DNA of 40,113 bases. Origin: Rhodobiaceae bacterium (GTDB lineage Bacteria > Pseudomonadota > Alphaproteobacteria > RS24). Position numbers and translations under genes: made by a program. The notes under the pieces are model-generated. The model did no database searches. It was not told the DNA's origin and was given only the letters and a program-made list of their open reading frames with translations. This document shows positions 25,375 through 32,337 of the stretch, one piece after another; position 1 is the first letter of the stretch; each line of letters begins with the position of its first letter. The stretch spans positions 1 through 40,113 of the forward strand of contig JAHEIG010000002.1 in the NCBI GenBank assembly GCA_024639515.1, read 5' to 3'.

Positions 25375-26985
25375 ATGAGTGATAAAGCAGTAGAACATGT
25401 GGATGTAGTTGTAGTGGGCGCCGGTTTCGCTGGTATTTATGCCGTCTATCGAGCGGGCCAAGACAACCATAGTGTGAAGTGCTTTGAGGCAGGTACCGAA
25501 GTCGGCGGAACGTGGTATTGGAACCGCTATCCCGGTGCGCGCGTTGACATTGAGTGTTTGGAATACTCCTACTCATTCGATGACGAATTGCAGCAAGAAT
25601 GGGAGTGGACGGAACGTTATGCAGGTCAAGATGAGATCCTCAGTTATGCCAAGCATGTCGCCGACAAATACAATTTGCGTGAGCATATGCAGTTTGAGAC
25701 GCGTGTTGTATCGGCCGTTTTTGATGAAGACAGTCAACGTTGGTTGGTGAAAACCAACCGCGGTGACCATGTGTCTGCCAAGTTTTGCTTCATGGCGACT
25801 GGCCTTATCTCAGCGCCGGTCGACCCTGACTTTGAGGGCTTGGACGCCTTCAAAGGTGAGCAGTATATGACCAGCCGTTGGCCGAAGGATGAGATTCAAT
25901 TCGCTGGCAAGCGGGTTGGAGTCATCGGCACCGGCTCCAGTGGTATTCAGGTGATTTCTGAAATCGCTGACAAAGCTGGTGAGCTTTTGGTGTTCCAACG
26001 CACGCCCTCTTATGTCATTCCGCTGCAGAACCACTCGATTGATAAATCGCAGGTGAAGAAAATCAAAGACAAATATGACGAGTTGCGTGATCTCGAAGGC
26101 CAGAGCTTTGGTGGCTTTACCCTAATGCACTCTGATCTGTCGCCATTGCCATCAAAATCGGCCATGGAAGTCAGCGAAGACGAACGTCGCGCTGAATACG
26201 AGGATCGTTGGAAGTCAGGTGGCTTGTCACCTTACTACGCCTATACAGATACGCTGCTCGACGAGGACAGTAATGCGACATTAGCAGACTTTGCCCGAAA
26301 AAAAATCCGCGAGCGTGTGAATGACCCTGTGGTGGCCGAGAAGCTGTCGCCCGATTATCACATTCTGACCCGCCGCTTGTCGCCGGAAACCAACTTCCTT
26401 GAAGCGTTTAACCGCGATAACGTGGATTTGGTGGATCTGAAAGAAAAGCCGATTCAGCGCTTTACTGAAAACGGTATTATTGTCGGCGATGAAGAAATCG
26501 CCCTCGATATCGTCATCTTCGCCACCGGCTTTGACGTGATGACAGGGGCCATGGACCGGATTGACATTCGCGGCCGTGAGTCACAATCGCTGAAGGCACG
26601 TTGGCAAGAAGGTTTGACCAGCTATCTCGGCATGATGACGCGCGGGTTTCCGAACTTTTTCTGGCTCAATGGCCCACATAGTCAGTTCTACAATCCGATT
26701 TTGCTGGCCGAGTTCCAGTGCGATTTGATTTTCGATGCGCTGACTCAAATGGAAGCTGAAGGTAAGAAGTCGCTAGAAGCGACCGACGAAAACGAAAAAG
26801 CCTGGGTCGAACTGACCAATCAGATTGGGAATATGACGTTGTTCCCGAAATCTAACAACTATTACATGGGCGATAATATTCCGGGCAAGCCACGCCAAAC
26901 GGTATTCTTCATGGGCGGGTTCCCCATGTATCGCGAGCAGTGCTTGGCCGCCTTTGATGACCTAGGCGCCTTTGATGTGGTTTAG
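25375..26985 (+). CDS. Flavin-dependent Baeyer-Villiger monooxygenase, type I
   Basis: Converts ketones to esters or lactones with FAD, NADPH and O2. First Rossmann motif 'GAGFAG' (residues 15-20), then 'EVGGTWYWNRYPGARVDIE', typical of the cyclohexanone/cyclopentanone monooxygenase group, and second Rossmann 'GTGSSGIQ'. The BVMO fingerprint FxGxxxHTxxWP is present at 159-170 as 'FKGEQYMTSRWP': the usually invariant His is Met165. 536 residues, as in the family. 32 nt after the P450. The odd fingerprint could mean altered NADPH handling; loss of BVMO activity cannot be excluded from sequence. Confidence 0.88.
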   Translation: MSDKAVEHVDVVVVGAGFAGIYAVYRAGQDNHSVKCFEAGTEVGGTWYWNRYPGARVDIECLEYSYSFDDELQQEWEWTERYAGQDEILSYAKHVADKYNLREHMQFETRVVSAVFDEDSQRWLVKTNRGDHVSAKFCFMATGLISAPVDPDFEGLDAFKGEQYMTSRWPKDEIQFAGKRVGVIGTGSSGIQVISEIADKAGELLVFQRTPSYVIPLQNHSIDKSQVKKIKDKYDELRDLEGQSFGGFTLMHSDLSPLPSKSAMEVSEDERRAEYEDRWKSGGLSPYYAYTDTLLDEDSNATLADFARKKIRERVNDPVVAEKLSPDYHILTRRLSPETNFLEAFNRDNVDLVDLKEKPIQRFTENGIIVGDEEIALDIVIFATGFDVMTGAMDRIDIRGRESQSLKARWQEGLTSYLGMMTRGFPNFFWLNGPHSQFYNPILLAEFQCDLIFDALTQMEAEGKKSLEATDENEKAWVELTNQIGNMTLFPKSNNYYMGDNIPGKPRQTVFFMGGFPMYREQCLAAFDDLGAFDVV

Positions 26986-27021
26986 TGAGGCCGCGCTGTA
27001 ATTTATCTTCAGGAGATTGAA

Positions 27022-27477
27022 ATGAGCGATAAGGAACTGAAAAGTAGCTGGTTGTGCAGCATTGACATTGAGTTTGATGCGCCAACCGTTGCGACCACCT
27101 CATTAGTTGTCATTAATGTCAGCAAAATGAACTTGGAAGGCCCACGTTTGAAAGCCAAAGGCATTATGCCTTCTGGTGACTGGGCGCAAATTCAGGACAA
27201 TGGCAATTGGAAGGTTGACGCCCGTCTGGCTTTTGAGACAGATGATGGCGAGACAATTTATTGCTATTATCAAGGCGTTGTTAGGATGACTGAAGAACTG
27301 AATGAGCGCTTTGCCAATGGCGAAACGCTGACCAGTGACGACATCTATATTGCCACCTCGCCAAACTTCTGGACGGCGTCTGAGAAATATGCGTGGGTCA
27401 ATGACATCATCTCTGTTGGTCGAGCGGCCAGTTTTGGTGGCGGTAAATTGACATACGATTTATACGAAATACTGTAA
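27022..27477 (+). CDS. DUF3237 family protein
   Basis: 151 residues, no signal or membrane segment. It matches the DUF3237 pattern: 'GPRLKAKGIMPSGDWAQI', 'VDARLAFETDDGETIYC' and 'SPNFWTASEKYAWVND', and ends in 'YDLYEIL'. DUF3237 proteins are small beta-barrel-like proteins of unknown function that occur in catabolic clusters. Its place between BVMO and ferredoxin, co-directional with an RBS (caggag), suggests it acts on an intermediate of this pathway; that is inference. Confidence 0.78.
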   Translation: MSDKELKSSWLCSIDIEFDAPTVATTSLVVINVSKMNLEGPRLKAKGIMPSGDWAQIQDNGNWKVDARLAFETDDGETIYCYYQGVVRMTEELNERFANGETLTSDDIYIATSPNFWTASEKYAWVNDIISVGRAASFGGGKLTYDLYEIL

Positions 27478-27550
27478 TAAACAGATCCTCACAATTTTCT
27501 ATTGTCGGCACCAGGGACGGCGATTGATCTATATATTTTGGAGACCGAAA

Positions 27551-27865
27551 ATGAAAATCCATGTCACAGACCGTGATGGTAACGAACACACAGTCGAAGG
27601 CCAAGCTGGAGACAATCTGATGCTACCTCTGCATGCCGCCGACTTGGTAGAGGCAACTTGTAGCGGGTCATGCTCTTGCGCAACCTGCCACGTTTTTGTC
27701 GATGCAGCTTGTTTGGACAAATTAGCCCCAGCCGAAGCGACTGAAATTGACATGCTGGACTTTATCATGCTGGCGCAATCAGACAGCCGCTTGGCTTGTC
27801 AGGTGCATTTGACGGAAGACACACCTGATCTGAGGGTAACGATTGCCCCTGAAGAGGGCTTCTAA
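27551..27865 (+). CDS. Adrenodoxin/putidaredoxin-type [2Fe-2S] ferredoxin
   Basis: 104 residues. Cluster ligands Cys37, 43, 46 and 83 have the 6-3-37 spacing of adrenodoxin; an extra Cys41 lies inside the loop ('CSGSCSCATCH'). This class delivers electrons to class I P450s, so it is the expected partner of the P450 in the same operon. Start at ATG 27551, with GGAG 8 nt upstream; the 9-residue extension in the ORF track is rejected. The matching ferredoxin reductase is not in the window. Last gene of the operon, 73 nt after DUF3237. Confidence 0.92.
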   Translation: MKIHVTDRDGNEHTVEGQAGDNLMLPLHAADLVEATCSGSCSCATCHVFVDAACLDKLAPAEATEIDMLDFIMLAQSDSRLACQVHLTEDTPDLRVTIAPEEGF

Positions 27866-27887
27866 GCCACTCATCATCCGAGCCTAA

Positions 27888-29072
27888 TCATTTGATCATA
27901 TTAAATGGTTCCATGTCACGGAACGGGCCCGGATATTTCTTGAAGATTTCATGCGTTCGTTTGAAGATGTAGACAACCATGTCGATTTCTTCCTGGCTTA
28001 ATTGCTCAATCACTTGCTGTAGGAAATGCTCGCCATTATCGAGCATTTCATCAATCGTCGCCTGGCCTTTGCGTGTCAATCGGATGATTTTTTCGCGCCC
28101 TGATTCTGGATGCTCGGTAATCGTCAGCAGATTAAGCGGCGCATCGGTTAGCGAGCGGATGGCCTTCGACACGGATGAGCTGGTAATCTCCAGCCAATTT
28201 TGCAGCGTGCGCTCAATCAATTTGCGCGACATTTGCTGGCCATCAATGCCTTGAGCCGCAATCGTCCATAGAATGATCACCTGCTGGCGGTTCAGCGATG
28301 CGGCACTGCGCAAGGCCGCCTCAACGCGGTTGCCGGCCTTATAGTGGATGGGGAAAAAGATATTCAAATGCATTAGCGGCGCATATTCGCGCGGGATATG
28401 CGGCAACTCGCCCCAATCGTAACTGCGATCAAGAAACTTATCGGCTAGCGGGTGCTGCAAAAATGCATCCGGGGTTACGCTTTCTTGCATTAATTCGCCT
28501 CGATCGCGGCGTTCGGCGTCAATCAGTCCGCTAAACAGCGCGTTGACTTTCGAATAAATATATAAAGACACATCCGGCTCGCCATCCCAACGGGCCATAT
28601 TATCGAGAAACCAAGCACACATAGATGAGCCGTTTTGCACCATGGCATGCACGAACTCTTCGCCGCGCGGGGTTAAAGAGACCAGTTTCTCGCGCGCCGA
28701 TTGGGGGTGTTCCTGAATAGTAATCAGACCCAGTGGCGGTTTAGCAATGGCCCGGATGGCTTTAGAAATCGCGCTGCTGCTAATGTCATACCAGCCGGTC
28801 ATGACGTTCTCGATATATTTGCGGCGCATCGAACGCCCGTTTATGCCTTCTGAGCGGATGGTCCAAAGCACAGCCACTTGATGACGATTAAGCGTGTCGA
28901 AGGTACGAAGCGTATCATTCACCTTCATGCCCACAATAAAGTGGATGCGGAAGAAAAGATTGAGCAGCGTGCGGGCAGCCTCATCGCGTGGGCAAGGTGA
29001 GATGTCGACACTGGCTATCGTATAATTCTTGGACAAGGCTTTAGATTCCTTCTGAGACTTGGGTCTAAACAT
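27888..29072 (-). CDS. Tandem MarR-like winged-helix regulator (two domains in one chain)
   Basis: 394 residues with an internal duplication. About residues 37-165 ('NLFFRIHFIVG', 'LNRHQVAVLWTIRSEGING', 'ISSSAISKAIRAI') and about 220-350 ('NIFFPIHYKAG', 'LNRQQVIILWTIAAQGIDG', 'ITSSSVSKAIRSL') are clearly homologous. Each carries a recognition helix and a wing ('ITIQEHPQSAREKLVSLT' versus 'LTITEHPESGREKIIRLT'). MarR proteins normally dimerise; this one carries both wHTH units covalently. It converges on the ferredoxin gene, 22 nt away, so it is the natural candidate regulator of the catabolic genes, with an aromatic or lipophilic ligand by analogy. Confidence 0.78.
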   Translation of the reverse strand: MFRPKSQKESKALSKNYTIASVDISPCPRDEAARTLLNLFFRIHFIVGMKVNDTLRTFDTLNRHQVAVLWTIRSEGINGRSMRRKYIENVMTGWYDISSSAISKAIRAIAKPPLGLITIQEHPQSAREKLVSLTPRGEEFVHAMVQNGSSMCAWFLDNMARWDGEPDVSLYIYSKVNALFSGLIDAERRDRGELMQESVTPDAFLQHPLADKFLDRSYDWGELPHIPREYAPLMHLNIFFPIHYKAGNRVEAALRSAASLNRQQVIILWTIAAQGIDGQQMSRKLIERTLQNWLEITSSSVSKAIRSLTDAPLNLLTITEHPESGREKIIRLTRKGQATIDEMLDNGEHFLQQVIEQLSQEEIDMVVYIFKRTHEIFKKYPGPFRDMEPFNMIK

Positions 29073-29462
29073 ATCGAGCGCCGTTTTCTATATCAAGTAT
29101 ACATATCTGTTTCCAAATAATAAGGTTTCTGAGAGACATAAATGGCTTATTTTGCCAAAATCGATGGAGACCCGTGGAATTGTTACCGACGCGGCGATAT
29201 TTTCCGCTCCTTTGGAGGTGCCTTCTCGCTATAGGACAAAGACGGTAAGCAATTTATGGATCGAAAACACTTTTATTGGTCATGACGCACCTGAATGCGC
29301 ATAATGTGCAAACCAATCAGGTAACACGCATAGAGCAACTGCGGCAAGTGGTCGGCGGATAACGGACAACAGTCAATGAGCAAAACCTCTATGACCGCTT
29401 CCTGACCCGCACGGCACTGCCGCGCCTTGGTAGTTAGATGTCTGATTTAGACGTTTTGGCAG
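29073..29462. other. 390-nt interval between regulator and hydrolase
   Basis: AT-rich near 29080-29130, with candidate regulator promoter sequences, then a stop-interrupted protein-like reading from 29282 (separate entry). The 81-residue ORF at 29059-29304 has no recognisable family and overlaps the regulator start; I do not call it. Confidence 0.5.
29282..29437 (+). pseudogene. Stop-interrupted protein-like relic
   Basis: From ATG 29282 the frame reads 'NQVTRIEQLRQVVGG', a TAA at 29360, then continues in the same frame with 'VNEQNLYDRFLTRTALPRLG' to a TAG. The pattern 'TxxExLRxxxG...xxYDRLxxxxxxFIxRxPL' resembles the N-terminus of pyridoxamine-5'-phosphate-oxidase-like flavin proteins, but the match is weak and short. 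It may be a decayed gene end or chance. Confidence 0.25.
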
Positions 29463-30269
29463 TTAGGTCAGTTTTGCACCGGCAAAGCCGACTAGCTCAG
29501 CATTGTATTTATCGGTTTCTTCCCAGAACGGCGTGTGGCCGGAGTTCTCCATCTCGACGGTGACCGTATCGGCGTGGTATTCTTGCACCGAACGCGCCGT
29601 ATTTGGGTCAACCAAGGCATCTTGTGATCCGACAATTGCTAAAACTGGTTGCGTCAAAGCAGACAAAACATCCCTCTGGTCCAGCGTCAATAATTGCTCG
29701 AGCGATGCCGTGGCGGCGGGATCCGACTGACTAAACAACACAGTCATGGCATCCAATTGTTCTTGTGATGGATCAGCAAAACAAGCCAGTGACAGATTAG
29801 GCAGGGTTTCGGCGCGGGCGGTTTTGATGGCCCCTATGATGCCTGCGAATTCTTCCGCATTTTGACCATGCGGGAAGCCATCTTGCGGCACCATGGTTGG
29901 TGTAGCGGCGCAAGTCAACGCCACACCGGCGCAGACATCTTGCAGAGTATTAGCTGCTTCAACAGCCACAGCGCCGCCTATAGACCAGCCACTCAGCACG
30001 ACTTTTTTCAAGCCAAGCTCATGCGCCAACGCCACCACATCTGAGGCGATGCTCTCAATGCTGATGTCGTCGAAATTGGCGTCTGATTGACCACAGGCAC
30101 GGTGGTCAAAAGCCACGACGCGATGACCAGCAGCGGTGAGCGCAGGCACAGTCTGGTCCCAGACGCGCAAATTAACACCCCACCCATGGATTAGTACCAC
30201 TGCAGAGTCGCCTGATCCGCTATCCTCATAATAGATTTTGCTGCCGTTCTCGCGTGTCAAATGGCTCAT
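29463..30269 (-). CDS. Alpha/beta hydrolase
   Basis: 268 residues with a complete catalytic triad: oxyanion 'HGWG' (28-31), nucleophile Ser96 in 'GWSIGG', Asp in 'VGSQDALV' and His in 'NSGHTPFWEE'. The fold resembles the haloperoxidase/3-oxoadipate-enol-lactonase/esterase group. Start at ATG 30269 with GGAGG 6-7 nt upstream; the four-residue extension in the track is unlikely. Near a BVMO, it is the obvious candidate to open the ester or lactone product; this is inferred from context only. It is divergent from the acyl-CoA synthetase. Confidence 0.85.
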   Translation of the reverse strand: MSHLTRENGSKIYYEDSGSGDSAVVLIHGWGVNLRVWDQTVPALTAAGHRVVAFDHRACGQSDANFDDISIESIASDVVALAHELGLKKVVLSGWSIGGAVAVEAANTLQDVCAGVALTCAATPTMVPQDGFPHGQNAEEFAGIIGAIKTARAETLPNLSLACFADPSQEQLDAMTVLFSQSDPAATASLEQLLTLDQRDVLSALTQPVLAIVGSQDALVDPNTARSVQEYHADTVTVEMENSGHTPFWEETDKYNAELVGFAGAKLT

Positions 30270-30324
30270 GATGTCCTCCATAGGTGGCCGCTCACGACCA
30301 AATTTTTGCTACATTGCTTTTAAA

Positions 30325-30353
30325 CAATAATATGATATGTAAAAGGTGTCAAA
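30325..30353 (-). promoter_or_regulatory. Sigma-70-type promoter for the alpha/beta hydrolase
   Basis: Minus strand: TTGACA, 17-nt spacer, TATTGT, about 55 nt before the ATG. The -35 hexamer overlaps the palindrome at 30348. Confidence 0.55.
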
Positions 30354-30360
30354 AAGACAT
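30348..30360. promoter_or_regulatory. Short palindrome TGTC-aaaaa-GACA in the divergent promoter region
   Basis: It overlaps the hydrolase -35 and sits just upstream of a perfect TATAAT (30363-30368) that reads toward the acyl-CoA synthetase and has no good -35. It could serve as one operator for both directions. It shares TGTCAAAA with the inverted repeat at 22351. Confidence 0.4.
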
Positions 30361-30441
30361 TATATAATTTAGGTGGTATTTTTGGCGCCCATTCCTCCGC
30401 TTCTCACGGGCGGTGGGCGCGCTTGTTATTTGGGGGTTAGC

Positions 30442-31983
30442 GTGAACGGTTACGAAGTCAATTTCGGTATGGGTCAGATCATTCTTGAGAGGGCTCACTT
30501 GAATCCTTCGAATACAGCCCTCACTTTCAAAGAGCAAAGTACAGATTACGCAGCGTTTGCCGAGCGTATCCGTCGCGTGGCGAACGTGTTGCGCGGCAAG
30601 GGCATTAGCCGTGGTGACCGTGTCGGGCTGATTTCGCACAACCATCCAAGTTTTTTGGAAGTGCTTTATGCGTGCTCGTGTCTCGGGGCGATTTTTGTGC
30701 CGCTGAACTTCCGTTTGGCCTCTGCTGAGGTGGCGTTCATTGCCAAAGATGCCGGCGTCAAAGTGATTTTTGCCGACGATAATTGCTTACCGCTGATTGA
30801 AGCTGAGCGCGCGCAGCTGGCGTGCACTGATTTTATAGCCACCCAAACAGCGTCGGATAATTGGCAGCCTTATGACGGGCTGGTGGAGAACGCCGAGCCG
30901 CTTCAAACGGTGGAGCACATGCAAGCCGATGATGTGGCACTGATTATGTACACATCCGGGACCACCGGTTTGCCGAAGGGCGCCATGCTGACGCATGGCA
31001 ATGTGTTTTGGAACGCGCTGAATGTCGCGTTTATGGGCCTGCGCATGCGCGGTGCCACCCTAACTTGTGCGCCGCTGTTTCATATTGGTGGGCTTAATGT
31101 GACCACTCATATTTCGCTGTCTTTCGGCGTCGAAGTGGTGCTGCATGAGAGCTTTGAGGCCGGTGCGGTGCTGGCCGATATTGAACGGTACAAAGTCTCG
31201 ACCATGTTCGGCGCGCCGACTATGTTCTTGATGATGGCGCAGCATGACAATTTCGCGGCGGCCGATTTGAGCAGTATTATTTCTTTCAATGTCGGCTCGG
31301 CCCCTGTTCCTTTGTCGTTGCTGGAAGTCTATCACGGGCGCGGCATCCAAATGGAGCAGGGCTATGGCCTGACCGAAACCTCGCCTTATGTCAGCGTGCT
31401 TGGAGCTGAATTTGCCCTGAGTAAGCTGGGCTCGGCCGGCAATGGTTTGAGCTTTACTTCAATACGCATTGTCGATGAGGCCAATCAACCAGTCGCCATA
31501 GGCGAGCGCGGCGAGATTTGCATCAAAGGCCCGAACGTCATGCGCGGTTATTGGAATCGCCCCGATGCGACGGCAGCGGCGATTGATAAAGAGGGCTGGT
31601 TCCATAGTGGTGACATTGGCTATTTCGACGAGGACGGTTTCTTGTTCATTTGCGACCGCTTGAAAGACATGATAATTAGTGGCGGCGAGAATATTTTCCC
31701 CATCGAAGTGGAAAGCGTCATCCTCACGCATGCGGCGGTTAGCGAAGTGGCGGTGATCGGAATCCCTGACGATAAGTGGGGCGAGGCGGTGCTCGCGATT
31801 ATCGTGCCGCGTGATGGCGCCAGCGTGACCGATGATGAGATTCTCGACCATTGCCGCCCCCAAATCGCTAAATATAAATTGCCCCGTGCAATTACCATTC
31901 GCAGCGAGCCTTTGCCGCTGTCAGGTGCTGGCAAAGTGCTGAAACGCAAATTGCGTACCCCTTATTGGGAAGGCGTGCGCTAA
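30442..31983 (+). CDS. Long/medium-chain acyl-CoA synthetase (AMP-forming)
   Basis: ANL-superfamily ligase that activates a carboxylic acid through an acyl-AMP. A3 'MYTSGTTGLPKGAMLTH', A5 'GYGLTETSP', 'GWFHSGDIGYFDEDGFLFI' and hinge 'DRLKDMIISGGENIFP' are visible; the catalytic Lys is in 'SGAGKVLKRKL'. The GTG at 30442 behind ggggg gives 513 residues; the track start 69 nt upstream adds an unlike-family leader. It probably activates the acid released by BVMO and hydrolase for beta-oxidation. It is divergent from the hydrolase gene across a shared regulatory region. Confidence 0.88.
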   Translation: MNGYEVNFGMGQIILERAHLNPSNTALTFKEQSTDYAAFAERIRRVANVLRGKGISRGDRVGLISHNHPSFLEVLYACSCLGAIFVPLNFRLASAEVAFIAKDAGVKVIFADDNCLPLIEAERAQLACTDFIATQTASDNWQPYDGLVENAEPLQTVEHMQADDVALIMYTSGTTGLPKGAMLTHGNVFWNALNVAFMGLRMRGATLTCAPLFHIGGLNVTTHISLSFGVEVVLHESFEAGAVLADIERYKVSTMFGAPTMFLMMAQHDNFAAADLSSIISFNVGSAPVPLSLLEVYHGRGIQMEQGYGLTETSPYVSVLGAEFALSKLGSAGNGLSFTSIRIVDEANQPVAIGERGEICIKGPNVMRGYWNRPDATAAAIDKEGWFHSGDIGYFDEDGFLFICDRLKDMIISGGENIFPIEVESVILTHAAVSEVAVIGIPDDKWGEAVLAIIVPRDGASVTDDEILDHCRPQIAKYKLPRAITIRSEPLPLSGAGKVLKRKLRTPYWEGVR

Positions 31984-32058
31984 CCGCGCTTGGGTTCGCT
32001 GTCGCTTGCTTCTAGCCGCTGCCAGGTTTTAGTATACTTCCGTGAGGTGAGTCAGTAT

Positions 32059-32200
32059 GCAAAGTGTTTAATCTTTAAGCAGTTTTTAATGTATTTGCTC
32101 GATTTGATCACTCACTTTGAGACTTCAGAGGCGACGACTCCAAGGCAGTCGCTATCGGACTATACGATTGTGCTGAACAGCGCTATTATACTTTAGTCGT
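32059..32200 (+). repeat. Imperfect direct repeat, copy A (remnant of an OYE gene 3' end)
   Basis: About 142 nt, roughly three-quarters identical by eye to copy B at 33411 with a single 1-nt gap. Shared blocks: gcaaag-gtttaatct, cactcactt-gagacttca, aggcgacga--ccaagg, and gtgct-aacagcg-tatt. In copy B the first 13 nt are the last codons and stop of the intact OYE gene. Copy A has the matching caa-agt-gtt-TAA but no open frame upstream. Confidence 0.7.
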
Positions 32201-32287
32201 TTCTGCTGATCTCCCTAGGCCTCGCCGCCCTGGTGGCGACGGGATCACCGAGCTGGGGTGTCACCCGACGCACTAGATAGCTAAATC

Positions 32288-32314
32288 CATGATGCTCAAC
32301 CATGAGGCATCATG
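32288..32314. promoter_or_regulatory. Perfect 8-bp inverted repeat just upstream of the OYE gene
   Basis: CATGATGC and GCATCATG with an 11-nt spacer, ending 23 nt before the ATG at 32338. It is placed for an operator or a 5' leader hairpin. Different in sequence from the TGTCAAAA sites. Confidence 0.4.
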
Positions 32315-32337
32315 AACAACCATAGGGAATGTACAAC

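Larger units (their letters stand above)
31984..32337. other. 354-nt interval upstream of the OYE gene
   Basis: Holds direct repeat copy A and the CATGATGC inverted repeat (both listed separately). The 68-residue ORF at 31990-32196 runs through the repeat and is not called as a gene. No terminator seen after the acyl-CoA synthetase. Confidence 0.5.

Noticed and set aside
29059-29304. 81-residue + strand ORF upstream of the regulator
   Set aside because: Overlaps the regulator start, shows no family features and no clear RBS.
31990-32196. 68-residue ORF across direct repeat A
   Set aside because: Its C-terminal part is the repeat itself, and the equivalent frame in copy B is broken, so it is not under coding constraint.
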